DNA from: Pseudomonas sp. GM79
Lineage (GTDB): Bacteria; Pseudomonadota; Gammaproteobacteria; Pseudomonadales; Pseudomonadaceae
Direction of reading: 5' to 3'
Length of the DNA stretch: 64,000 bases
Assembly (NCBI RefSeq): GCF_000282495.1
Contig: NZ_AKJE01000110.1
Coordinates: forward strand, 48,170-112,169
The translations under genes and the position numbers were made by a program. Numbering within the stretch: position 1 is the stretch's first letter; every line of letters begins with the position of its first letter. This document shows, in pieces, positions 7,719-15,584 of this stretch. The notes beneath the pieces were generated by a model. That model saw only the letters and a list, made by a program, of their open reading frames with translations, did no database searches and was not told where the DNA came from.

Positions 7719-8612
7719 ATGTACGCCAGCCTCAAGTCAATTACCCTGTGGCCACCCTCCCAAAAAAACGCGCGCCGGTTCACGCTTTTTCTGTGTATCT
7801 GTTCGGCGCTTGGCAGCCTGCTGGTCTACAGCTTGTCCATATCTGTGCCGTTGAGTCTGCTGGTGCTCAATAGTGCAGCGCTGACCTGTGTCTGGGTGGG
7901 ACATTGCCTTTCGCGCAAATCGATAAAGTTTCAACCTCAAGAACTGGCTGACCGTCTGCTGCAAGTGCAGGAAAACGAACGCCATCGGCTCAGTCGGGAA
8001 CTGCATGATGACATCGGTCAATTGCTGACCGCCGCGAAACTTCAAAGTGAATGGCTCAAACGTCGAATGCCCGAAGAACTGCAGGGTCAGTGTTCGGTAC
8101 TGTGCGATACGCTGGACGAAACACTCACCAAGGTGCGAGATGTGTCGGCCATCCTGAATCCGCGGCAACTGGCCAGTCTCGGGCTGGAAGCCAGCCTGCG
8201 TGCACATTTACTCAGGACCCTGGCCAATACCTCCGTGCACTGGAGCCTGGAATGCCATCAACGCCTGACGGGCATACCGGAGGAAATGACGGTGGCAGCC
8301 TTTCGCATCACCCAAGAAGCGGTTACCAATATACTGCGTCACGCCGAGGCCAGTAATTTGTTGGTCCGCCTGCAACGCCAGCCCCAAGGCCTGACGTTGT
8401 TGATCAGCGACGACGGCCTGGGTTTCGCGCCAGCGGCAGATCCCGCTCGCGAGGGGCAACGCGGAATGGCCGGGATGTCGGAACGGATCGATCAGTTAGG
8501 TGGCACACTGACCGTGACCAGCGAGCCGGGCAAAGGCACTCAAATCGAAGCACTCTTCCCCTGGGCGCCGCGTGCGCTGGAACGGGCCAGTACCAATAAG
8601 GTTATGCATTGA
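7719..8612 (+). CDS. NarX/UhpB-type (HisKA_3) sensor histidine kinase
   Basis: 297 residues from ATG 7719; a TTG five codons upstream is possible and neither start has a strong ribosome site. Two hydrophobic segments at about 20-65 (FTLFLCICSALGSLLVYSL, then LSLLVLNSAALTCVWVG) anchor it with almost no periplasmic part. The HisKA_3 helix ERHRLSRELHDDIGQLLTAAKLQ carries the phospho-histidine, followed by the ATPase with ITQEAVTNILRHA (N box), SDDGLGF and GMSERIDQLGGTL. The stop overlaps the start of its response regulator. The stimulus is unknown; the short membrane part suggests sensing within the membrane or via a partner. Confidence 0.85.
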   Translation: MYASLKSITLWPPSQKNARRFTLFLCICSALGSLLVYSLSISVPLSLLVLNSAALTCVWVGHCLSRKSIKFQPQELADRLLQVQENERHRLSRELHDDIGQLLTAAKLQSEWLKRRMPEELQGQCSVLCDTLDETLTKVRDVSAILNPRQLASLGLEASLRAHLLRTLANTSVHWSLECHQRLTGIPEEMTVAAFRITQEAVTNILRHAEASNLLVRLQRQPQGLTLLISDDGLGFAPAADPAREGQRGMAGMSERIDQLGGTLTVTSEPGKGTQIEALFPWAPRALERASTNKVMH

Positions 8613-9268
8613 CTTGTAACTTACTTCTGGTGGATGACCACTCGCTTATCAGGGCTGGCGTGCGCGCCCTGGTGCTGGATATTCCCGGCTATGCGGTAAT
8701 CGGGGAGGCCAATGACGGCTCGCTGTTAGTCGAGATGGTCGAGCAGCTGTCCCCGGACATCATTCTGCTGGATATTTCCATGAAGGAAACCAGTGGTCTT
8801 GAAGCCTTGCAGCGACTCAAGCGCGTACGCCCGCAGTGCAAAGTGCTCATCCTGTCGATGCACACCGACCCGGCGCTTATCATGCAGGCCCTGGAATCAG
8901 GGGCTCATGGCTACCTGCTCAAGGACACCACGGCCACCGAACTCGAACATGCCCTGGATGCCTTGCGCAATAACGAACGCTACCTGAGCCCGGCCATTGC
9001 CCATACCGTCATCAACCAGGCGCTGACCCGAACCCAGAAAAATCAGACGCAAACCCAGGACTCGCACAATCTGACGGCACGTCAGCTGGAAATCCTGCGA
9101 CTGATTGTTCGCGGAAAATCCACCCGGGAAATCGCCAATGGCCTGGGCCTGAGCATCAAGACTGTCGAAACCCACCGCTCGCAGATCATGAAACGCTTGC
9201 AGATCTACGATGTGGCCGGTCTGGTGCTGTTCGCCGTGCGCGAGCAAATCATCAGTCTGGACGATTAG
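8609..9268 (+). CDS. NarL/FixJ-family response regulator
   Basis: 219 residues. The start is a TTG at 8609 overlapping the kinase TGA by four bases; no ATG fits before the receiver begins, so coupled translation is likely. Receiver about 1-120: LLLVDDHSLIRAGVRAL, phospho-acceptor Asp in IILLDISMKETSG, Thr/Ser in LILSMHT, and Lys in YLLKD. LuxR-type helix-turn-helix about 150-215: LTARQLEILRLIVRGKSTREIANGLGLSIKTVETHRSQIMKRL. Partner of the upstream kinase. No target gene is evident next to it. Its last 17 bases overlap the convergent lipid kinase gene. Confidence 0.9.
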   Translation: MTCNLLLVDDHSLIRAGVRALVLDIPGYAVIGEANDGSLLVEMVEQLSPDIILLDISMKETSGLEALQRLKRVRPQCKVLILSMHTDPALIMQALESGAHGYLLKDTTATELEHALDALRNNERYLSPAIAHTVINQALTRTQKNQTQTQDSHNLTARQLEILRLIVRGKSTREIANGLGLSIKTVETHRSQIMKRLQIYDVAGLVLFAVREQIISLDD

Positions 9269-10169
9269 CTGGATTCGAGACACTCAATAGCGGCGAGCCC
9301 TCGGGCAAATGCACCCGCAATGCCGCCGGGCGCGCCGAGAAACGCAGACTGTCGCCCTCCAGAGGTTCACCATCAAGGTTGATGTAAAGGCCCTCCGAGA
9401 CTTTGATCTCGACCCATGGCAAGCGAGCTCGCACAAACATGTTATCGATGCCGAAGCCATCGGCCAGCAAATCTTTCAAGGTACCGACCACTTCCTGTGG
9501 CGCGGGCAAAATGCTGATATCCAGCAGACCATCGTCAGCCAGCGCCTGCGGGCACAACACATGACCACCGCCAGCCTGTCGGCCATTGCCAATGCCCAAT
9601 GCCAGCAATTCGCCGCGCCAGTGAAAATCTGGCCCCTGCAACTCGCCATAGGCCGCATGCAACTCACTGAAGCGCGATAAACCCGTGAAGAGATAAGCGG
9701 CGCCGCCAAGAATTTTTTTCAGATCTTCGGAGGTATTGGCCGTGACCTGACTGCCAAAGCCGCCAGTGGCCATGTTCAGGAAAACCTGACCGCCTACTTC
9801 TCCCAGATCAATGGTTCGCGGGACAGCCTCCAGAAGATCCAACGCCTGAGCGGGCTCCAGAGGCACACCGGCAGCACGAGCAAAATCATTGGCGGTGCCC
9901 AAGGGCAAAAGTACCAGGCTGGCCTGCGTCGAATGCGCCGCCATGGCTTCAGCGATGTCACGCAAGGTACCGTCGCCGCCGCCGGCAATCAGATGCGTAT
10001 AGCCTGCCGTCAGCGCTTCTTCCACCAACCGCTGCGCATCACCGGCCTCCCAGGTCAGTCGAACAGCCAGTTTCCAGCCCTGCTGGCGCTTGCCTTCGAC
10101 GGCTGCACGGACCTCCTCATTGAGTGCCTGCTTGCCATGCAGAATCAACAGTGCCTTGCGCTCGCTCAT
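9252..10169 (-). CDS. yegS: YegS-like lipid/diacylglycerol kinase
   Basis: 305 residues from ATG 10169, with GGAG eight bases ahead; the frame extends 29 codons upstream but family members start at KALLILHGKQ. The diacylglycerol kinase catalytic fold is shown by LIAGGGDGTLRDIAEAM (the GGDGT nucleotide motif, about residues 60-80), LPLGTANDFAR, and the C-terminal lipid-binding sandwich with LNMATGGFGSQV, IGNGRQAGGG and YINLDGEPLEGD. E. coli YegS phosphorylates phosphatidylglycerol in vitro; the true substrate here is not known. It converges on the response regulator with a 17-base overlap. Confidence 0.9.
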   Translation of the reverse strand: MSERKALLILHGKQALNEEVRAAVEGKRQQGWKLAVRLTWEAGDAQRLVEEALTAGYTHLIAGGGDGTLRDIAEAMAAHSTQASLVLLPLGTANDFARAAGVPLEPAQALDLLEAVPRTIDLGEVGGQVFLNMATGGFGSQVTANTSEDLKKILGGAAYLFTGLSRFSELHAAYGELQGPDFHWRGELLALGIGNGRQAGGGHVLCPQALADDGLLDISILPAPQEVVGTLKDLLADGFGIDNMFVRARLPWVEIKVSEGLYINLDGEPLEGDSLRFSARPAALRVHLPEGSPLLSVSNPANRPD

Positions 10170-10491
10170 TTTTGCCACTCCCATATCCGCAATTCCATGG
10201 GATATGTTGACCTCGCAGCCCCTGATAAAAGTCGACTGGATTTCAATTATTTCCAAGGGAAGGAAACGTGAGTCCTACAGAGCGGTATTTTTTCGTACAA
10301 AACATGAGGAATCGGCTCAATTGACCCATCCGAACAATTGGTACACCGTTGGATCTCGGTTATCAGTTATCACCCGTTAATTACACAGGGACGTGAAAAA
10401 ATGAATGAAACCCCCTTAAGGGCCTCAAAAAGCGCAAGCAACAACGGCATCGATCACCTGAATGGTTTTAACGCAAGGAGCCAGTTAGTCC
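10170..10491. other. Intergenic region, possible 34-codon leader frame
   Basis: 322 bases. An ATG at 10401 opens a 34-codon frame ending at 10505, overlapping the start of the next gene by 14 bases; its ribosome site is weak. Nothing else is recognised. The promoter for the downstream gene is probably here. Confidence 0.35.
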
Positions 10492-10800
10492 ATGCAAAGC
10501 CATGACCTCAGACTACCGGTAACTCCGGTCGCGCCGTTCGCAGAAAATCGCGCCAATCATCAGGCTGAACTCAAAAACAGCGCAAAGCACGCCGGAGAAG
10601 TGGACATGGAACCTCGCGTCATTGAACTGGAGACACACCTCAAGTACATCCGCAGAGACATGGATGAAGTCCGGGGTGACGTCAAATCCATCAAACACAG
10701 GCTTGCCTATTCAGCTGGCGCAACAGCCGTGATCCTGGGTCTTCTGGCCTGGATCGCCAACAGCCGCTTCGATCAGGTCGTGACACTTCTGGCACATTAA
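10492..10800 (+). CDS. Small membrane protein, XhlA/holin-associated-like topology
   Basis: 102 residues from ATG 10492 with AAGGAG upstream; an internal start at 10606 (MEPRVIELE) also has a GGAG site and would give 64 residues. The core MEPRVIELETHLKYIRRDMDEVRGDVKSIKHRL is a coiled-coil-forming helix followed by one transmembrane helix (ATAVILGLLAWIA, about residues 77-91). This matches the layout of XhlA-type proteins of phage lysis or bacteriocin regions, but no phage genes are near. A general role as a small inner-membrane protein is as likely. Function unknown. Confidence 0.6.
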   Translation: MQSHDLRLPVTPVAPFAENRANHQAELKNSAKHAGEVDMEPRVIELETHLKYIRRDMDEVRGDVKSIKHRLAYSAGATAVILGLLAWIANSRFDQVVTLLAH

Positions 10801-10865
10801 GAAATGGTCACGCACGCAAGCCCGATGCGATCAACCGGGCTTGCGGGGCAAAACCAGTGCCTGTA

Positions 10866-12092
10866 TCAGCTCAAGACTTCACTCAGCGGGATGAAGCTCA
10901 CCCAATCACCCTCAATCAACGTACGGTCCTCCAGCACTTCAACCAGACCGTCAGCCCAGGCAGCACTGCGCAGTACGCCAGAGCTCTGATTCCTGTAGAT
11001 GATTGCCCGGCCATTCTCCAGACGTCCGCGCAAGTACTCACGTCGGTTACCAGCCTTTGGCCAGACAAACCCTGCCGGCACCTGAAACTTCAGGGGCTCA
11101 ACTTCTTTTACGCCTTGGCGGCGCAAAAGGTAGGGCCTTGCCAACAGAGCAAAAGTGACCAGGGTAGACGCCGGATTGCCGGGTAAACCGATCACGGGCA
11201 CGCCGCGAAAATGCCCGAACGTCAGCGGCTTGCCTGGTTTGATGGCAAGCTTCCACAGCGTCAATTCGCCCTCTTCCCGCAAAGCAATGCCCAGAAAGTC
11301 AGCCTCTCCCACCGATACGCCACCGGTCGAGAGAATCAGGTCGACATCCTTCAACTCACCGAGGCGGGCACGAGTGGTCGCTAAATCATCGGGAAGAATA
11401 CCGGCATCGATCACCTCACAACCTAACCGCTGCAACCAGCTGCAAAGCAACACTCGATTACTGTTGTAGATCTGTCCTGGCCCAAGGGCCTGACCAGGCT
11501 CAATCAACTCATCACCGGTAGACAAGACCGCAACACGAACCTTGCGAACCACGTCCAGCTCAGCGCATCCCAGCGATGCCGCCAGCCCCTGCTCAATAGG
11601 CCCCAGACGCGTTCCGGCGGGCAGGATCAGCTCACCGACGGTGGCCTCCTGACCTTGTGGACGGATGTTCTTTCCTGGGGTCATGGTTTCGGTGAAACGT
11701 ACTCGCTCATCCGCCTGAACCTCGGCGTTCTCCTGCATCTCGACACAGTCGGCACCAGCGGGCACAGGCGCGCCAGTGAAGATCCGCGCACAAGTACCTG
11801 GCTTCAAGGGCTCCGGGGCCTGGCCTGCAAAAATCTTCTGACTGACCACCAACGGCTCTCCCGTCCAGTCGGCCACGCGCAAGGCATAACCGTCCATGGC
11901 ACTGTTGGGCCAAGGTGGCAAATCAAGTGTCGAGACCAGGTCAGCGGCCAGGACACGCCCCTGAACCTGCGCCAACGGCAAGCGTTCGTGCTCACGAATC
12001 TTCGAGGCGTCGGCCATTTCCAGTAAACGCGCCAGTGCCACCTCGACAGCCATCAGACTGCCTGTCTTGCCTGGCTTACCCGCGGGTTTCAC
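10866..12092 (-). CDS. moeA: Molybdopterin molybdenumtransferase MoeA
   Basis: 408 residues if the GTG at 12092 is used (overlapping the end of moaB by 17 bases); an ATG at 12053 would give 395 residues and is also plausible. MoeA inserts molybdate into adenylylated molybdopterin. Seen: PPWPNSAMDGYALR near the N-terminus (catalytic Asp), IFTGAPVPAGAD, the MPT-binding region STGGVSVGEADFL, LPGNPAST, and the C-terminal barrel ending FIPLSEVLS. Translationally coupled to moaB upstream; mobA is divergent, so this locus holds three late molybdenum-cofactor genes. Confidence 0.95.
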   Translation of the reverse strand: MKPAGKPGKTGSLMAVEVALARLLEMADASKIREHERLPLAQVQGRVLAADLVSTLDLPPWPNSAMDGYALRVADWTGEPLVVSQKIFAGQAPEPLKPGTCARIFTGAPVPAGADCVEMQENAEVQADERVRFTETMTPGKNIRPQGQEATVGELILPAGTRLGPIEQGLAASLGCAELDVVRKVRVAVLSTGDELIEPGQALGPGQIYNSNRVLLCSWLQRLGCEVIDAGILPDDLATTRARLGELKDVDLILSTGGVSVGEADFLGIALREEGELTLWKLAIKPGKPLTFGHFRGVPVIGLPGNPASTLVTFALLARPYLLRRQGVKEVEPLKFQVPAGFVWPKAGNRREYLRGRLENGRAIIYRNQSSGVLRSAAWADGLVEVLEDRTLIEGDWVSFIPLSEVLS

Positions 12093-12615
12093 AGGGTGCC
12101 GCCTGTTTCAGATGGGCCACGAAATTGCACGGACGGTGACGAGAATCCAGTTGCTCGGCGAGAATGCCGTCCCAACCGGTGCGCACCGCGTTGGTCGAGC
12201 CCGGCAAGCAGCACACCAGCGTGCCATTGGCCAGACCAGCCAAGGCCCGGGACTGAACCGTCGAGGTGCCGATATCCGCTACCGATATCTGCCGGAACAA
12301 TTCACCAAAACCATCGACCTGTTTATCCAGCAGGCAACTCACGGCTTCGGGCGTGCTGTCGCGACCGGTGAACCCGGTACCGCCGGTGATCAGCACCACT
12401 TGCACGACCTCATCAGCAATCCAGTTGGCGACTTGCGCGCGAATTTTGTAGAGGTCATCTTTAAGCAATACACGGGCCGCCAGGTTATGACCGGCAGCGC
12501 TCAAACGGTCGACGAAGACCTGGCCTGAGGTATCGGTTTCCAGGGTACGGGTATCGCTGACAGTCAGCACCGCGATGTTGAGCGGTGCGAAAGGTACATC
12601 AGCCTTGGCTTTCAT
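12076..12615 (-). CDS. moaB: Molybdenum cofactor biosynthesis protein MoaB
   Basis: 179 residues. It belongs to the MogA/MoaB fold that adenylylates molybdopterin: AVLTVSDTRTLETDTSGQ at the N-terminus, ITGGTGFTGRDSTPEA in the middle and LPGSTNAVRTGWDGIL late. The ATG at 12615 lies 81 bases from the divergent mobA start, leaving a compact shared promoter region. The 3' end overlaps moeA. Confidence 0.95.
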   Translation of the reverse strand: MKAKADVPFAPLNIAVLTVSDTRTLETDTSGQVFVDRLSAAGHNLAARVLLKDDLYKIRAQVANWIADEVVQVVLITGGTGFTGRDSTPEAVSCLLDKQVDGFGELFRQISVADIGTSTVQSRALAGLANGTLVCCLPGSTNAVRTGWDGILAEQLDSRHRPCNFVAHLKQAAPCETRG

Positions 12616-12696
12616 AGGCTCGTCCAGTTGTAGGAGAAACAGCCCGGTGTTATATCACAGCGCCTCATTTTTTCGCCGCCCTCATGGAGAAGTGCG

Positions 12697-13299
12697 ATGA
12701 CCTCGAATACACCTCTGGCACCTTGCTCCATTCTGCTCCTGGCCGGCGGTCGCGGCCAACGCATGGGCGGTCAGGACAAGGGATTGCTGGATTGGCACGG
12801 CGAACCGCTGATCGCGCATCTGCACCGCAAGACACGCCCGCTGAGTGATGACCTGATCATCTCCTGCAACAGAAACCTGGAAAAATATGCGCCTTATGCG
12901 GATCAGTTGGTCCATGACGACGAAGGCGACTTTCCGGGGCCGTTGGCGGGTATTCGCGCTGGCCTGAAGGCCGCCCGTCACGCCTGCTTACTCGTGCTGC
13001 CCTGCGATGTGCCACGCATCGATGCCGCGCTGCTCCAGAGCATGCGTGAAACCGCCGGACAGCATCCGGACAAACCGATGATGCTGCGCCATGGTGAACA
13101 TTGGGAACCCTTGCTGTGCATGATTCCCGTCGCCCTTTCAGCGGCTTTCGAGACTGCCTGGAACGAAGGCGAGCGCAGCCCGGGTCGCCTTATGCGCAAG
13201 CTGGGCGCCACAGCCCTGCAATGCCCGGATAACGACCCCCGCCTGGCCAATCTCAATACGCCGGAACTGTTAAGCACACACCACACTGTGTCAGACTGA
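12697..13299 (+). CDS. mobA: Molybdenum cofactor guanylyltransferase MobA
   Basis: 200 residues. Nucleotidyltransferase fold: LLLAGGRGQRMGGQDKGLL (GTP-binding loop, residues 15-33), FPGPLAGIRAGL, and PCDVPRID (metal-binding Asp). It joins GMP to Mo-molybdopterin to make the bis-MGD cofactor of DMSO-reductase family enzymes. Divergent from moaB-moeA. Confidence 0.95.
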   Translation: MTSNTPLAPCSILLLAGGRGQRMGGQDKGLLDWHGEPLIAHLHRKTRPLSDDLIISCNRNLEKYAPYADQLVHDDEGDFPGPLAGIRAGLKAARHACLLVLPCDVPRIDAALLQSMRETAGQHPDKPMMLRHGEHWEPLLCMIPVALSAAFETAWNEGERSPGRLMRKLGATALQCPDNDPRLANLNTPELLSTHHTVSD

Positions 13300-13375
13300 C
13301 ACGCGAAGGAACTTGCGCGCGTTGTATACGTCTCAAGCTCAGCAACCAAAAGAATTCCCATTCGGAGACACACCC

Positions 13376-13597
13376 ATGACTCAACGGACCCTCGCCACTT
13401 TCATGCTCGCACTGGGCCTTGCCACCCTCGCCGGTTGCGCATCGCCTACAGTGATCACCTTGAATGACGGTCGAGAAATCCAGGCCGTCGACGCGCCTAA
13501 GTACGATGAAGAATCGGGCTTTTACGAATTCGAACAACTGGATGGCAAGCACACCCGCGTCAACAAAGATCAGGTCCGTACCGTTAAAGATCTGTAA
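13376..13597 (+). CDS. YgdI/YgdR-type small lipoprotein
   Basis: 73 residues from ATG 13376 with a GGAGA site; the frame runs 21 codons further upstream but only this start places the signal peptide correctly. The signal peptide has lipobox LAGC at residues 18-21, so the mature protein begins with a lipidated cysteine. The remainder (TVITLNDGREIQAVDAPKY, DGKHTRVNKDQVRTV) is the SH3-like YgdI/YgdR fold. Function in the family is unknown. Ends at a terminator at 13624-13650. Confidence 0.9.
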   Translation: MTQRTLATFMLALGLATLAGCASPTVITLNDGREIQAVDAPKYDEESGFYEFEQLDGKHTRVNKDQVRTVKDL

Positions 13598-13623
13598 TCT
13601 TTACGGCGACAACCAGATACAGA

Positions 13624-13650
13624 AAAGCCCGCTTTTAAAGCGGGCTTTTT
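13624..13650. terminator. Intrinsic terminator after the lipoprotein gene
   Basis: AAAGCCCGCTTT-TAA-AAGCGGGCTTTTT forms a compact stem with a T-run; the A-run on the other side may serve the convergent pseudouridine synthase gene. Confidence 0.85.
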
Positions 13651-13686
13651 CGTGGCTGAAGAAAAGCAGGGTCGTTAGCCCTGTGA

Positions 13687-14577
13687 TCACCACTGCAAGG
13701 TGATGGTGCTTTCGAATTCTCTTTCCTGCCCCGTGACCGGATCGACAAATCGCAGCCCCTGGGCCAACAGCTTCAAGGGGTTGGCATAGTCATCTTCTAC
13801 GTCCTTGAGCACCTGCGGATAGAACGGATCATTGCAGATGCTGGCCCCCAGGGCTGTCATGTGAACTCGCAACTGATGTTTCTTGCCCGTCACCGGGTAC
13901 AACGCATAACGCCAGAGTTCACCGTTTTTCTCCCTGACCTCGACAGCCGTCTCGGTATTGCTGATGCCCGGACCTTCTTGCATGCGAAAAAACGGCTCGC
14001 CATCGATAAGTCGACTTTTATGGACCAGCGGGAAGGAGTGTTCAGGCAATGCCCGGGCGATTGCTTCATAGCGCTTTTCGATCTGGCGTGTAGGAAACAA
14101 TGACTGATACGCCGACCGACTCTGAGGGTTGGCTGAAAACAGCACCAGCCCCGCCGTATGCCGGTCGATGCGATGCAAAGGCACCAGATGCGGGTTATCC
14201 AGTCGACGGATCAGCCGTCGCAGCAATGTCTGCTCCACGTATTCGCCCGCCGGAGTCACAGGCAGAAAGTGCGGCTTGTCCACCACCACCAGATGCTCGT
14301 CGGCATAGAGGATCGACTCCACTACCGGGATCGGTTTTTCGTCCGGCACCTCACGGAAATAATGAATCCGCAGACCTTCCCTGTAAGGCAGGTCCAGGGC
14401 GATCGGCAAGCCTTGCCCATCAAGGACACGACCGCGAGCAATTCTGTCCAGCCATTGTTCACGACCGATGGCGCTGAAGTGTTCGCACAGGCAATCGAGG
14501 ACGGTCTGCCACGTCCCCGGCGGCAGATAGAGCGTGCTGGCCTGGTTGTGTGCGGCAGAAAAAGATGAAGTGGACAT
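13687..14577 (-). CDS. RluA-family pseudouridine synthase
   Basis: 296 residues. The catalytic motif HRIDRHTAGLVLFS near residue 135 contains the nucleophilic Asp of the RluA/RsuA family; preceding VVDKPHFLPVTP and the later GKKHQLRVHMTALG are also family motifs. It lacks a standard S4 domain; the first 80 residues are divergent. It modifies uridines in rRNA or tRNA, with the target unknown. Start ATG 14577. Confidence 0.9.
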   Translation of the reverse strand: MSTSSFSAAHNQASTLYLPPGTWQTVLDCLCEHFSAIGREQWLDRIARGRVLDGQGLPIALDLPYREGLRIHYFREVPDEKPIPVVESILYADEHLVVVDKPHFLPVTPAGEYVEQTLLRRLIRRLDNPHLVPLHRIDRHTAGLVLFSANPQSRSAYQSLFPTRQIEKRYEAIARALPEHSFPLVHKSRLIDGEPFFRMQEGPGISNTETAVEVREKNGELWRYALYPVTGKKHQLRVHMTALGASICNDPFYPQVLKDVEDDYANPLKLLAQGLRFVDPVTGQEREFESTITLQW

Positions 14578-14650
14578 ACGAAAAGCTCTAACCCCTCAAT
14601 ACAGAGCGGCATTATCCAACAGTGGCCGGAACGAACCTAGAAGAGAATCC

Positions 14651-14971
14651 TCAGGCCGGTATCGACTGTGCTCGAGCGGCCGCTTCGGTGAACTCCTTGA
14701 GCCAGCGCAGCACATCGACCGCTTCCCAGCGCCCCGGATCATAAAGCGCATACAACAACCCCTGATAGCCCACGACATCCAGCTGCCGGTGGTAGCCCGC
14801 ACGCTGGAACAAGGCTTCGATTTCGGCGAAACAGGTATTGAAATGCAATTTGTTGAAGGGTGTTTTCCCCTCCGTGACCAGACCATCCAAACGCAGTTCG
14901 AGGACAGCCTCGCGCACCACGTCCGCCGACATCCGGTTCACGCTGTTCTTCAATTGCTCGACATTGACCAA
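14651..14971 (-). CDS. Conserved hypothetical protein, possibly a transcriptional regulator
   Basis: 106 residues, TTG start at 14971 with an AGAGGG site upstream. The composition is mixed helical (NSVNRMSADVVREAVLELRLDGLV, then AEIEALFQRAGYHRQLDVVGYQGLLYALYDPGRW). I do not recognise a motif with a known activity. It is well formed and uses codons like its neighbours, so it is probably a real gene. It lies 73 bases after the pseudouridine synthase start in the same direction, so it could share its promoter. Confidence 0.6.
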   Translation of the reverse strand: MVNVEQLKNSVNRMSADVVREAVLELRLDGLVTEGKTPFNKLHFNTCFAEIEALFQRAGYHRQLDVVGYQGLLYALYDPGRWEAVDVLRWLKEFTEAAARAQSIPA

Positions 14972-15134
14972 GGTTCATCCCTCTGACGTCCGGGATCGCC
15001 TGCGTAAACCCGAAACCGGGGAAAGCATGGCAGGCAATCGGAGTAACTGTATGAACATACAGTAACCGAATAACCTGTCTTTGGCCAAGGGATGAAACGA
15101 GGATCGCGACAGGTGGGGCGCATCGCCAGCAGCG

Positions 15135-15377
15135 TCAGGGTTCGCGCAGGAACGCCACCACTTCATCGGCACCGAACGGCCAGCCCAACTCAGCGCCGGT
15201 ATCGATCCGTCGCAACACCGGAATACGCAGACTGTAAGCTTCGAACCAGGTTTCATCGTCAGCGATATCCACCAGTTCCACCAACAGACCACGCTCGACA
15301 AACTCCATCAGCATGGCTTCGGCGACTTCACAAAGATGGCAACCAACGGTGCCGAACAACTGACATTCAGGAGGCAT
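15135..15377 (-). CDS. Glutaredoxin-like small thiol protein
   Basis: 80 residues from ATG 15377 (85 if the ATG at 15392 is used). The thioredoxin-fold active site CxxC appears as GTVGCHLC at residues 8-15, followed by a cis-Pro-type RIPVLRR and the end PFGADEVVAFL. It matches the glutaredoxin family PF05768 (DUF836) in size. Role in thiol exchange is inferred; partner unknown. Confidence 0.75.
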   Translation of the reverse strand: MPPECQLFGTVGCHLCEVAEAMLMEFVERGLLVELVDIADDETWFEAYSLRIPVLRRIDTGAELGWPFGADEVVAFLREP

Positions 15378-15584
15378 GACGACAAGACCCATCGAAGTAA
15401 GCGCTCATTCTAGGCCCGCGATCAAAAGCAGTCGAGCCGATGCCCTATCTGTCTGAGCAATGGCATTTCAAGAGATTTCGGTAAACTCCTGACGCACATC
15501 ATTCGCCTTAACGGCCATTTGCACGATGCTCGCGTCTTTTTTACTTCTACGCTTGAGTAGCCAGAACCCTCACCGGAGTTTTTT

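Noticed and set aside
10492..10800. Prophage remnant signalled by the XhlA-like protein and the YqjE holin-like protein
   Set aside because: No capsid, tail, integrase or lysis genes are nearby; both proteins are chromosomally common in Pseudomonas.
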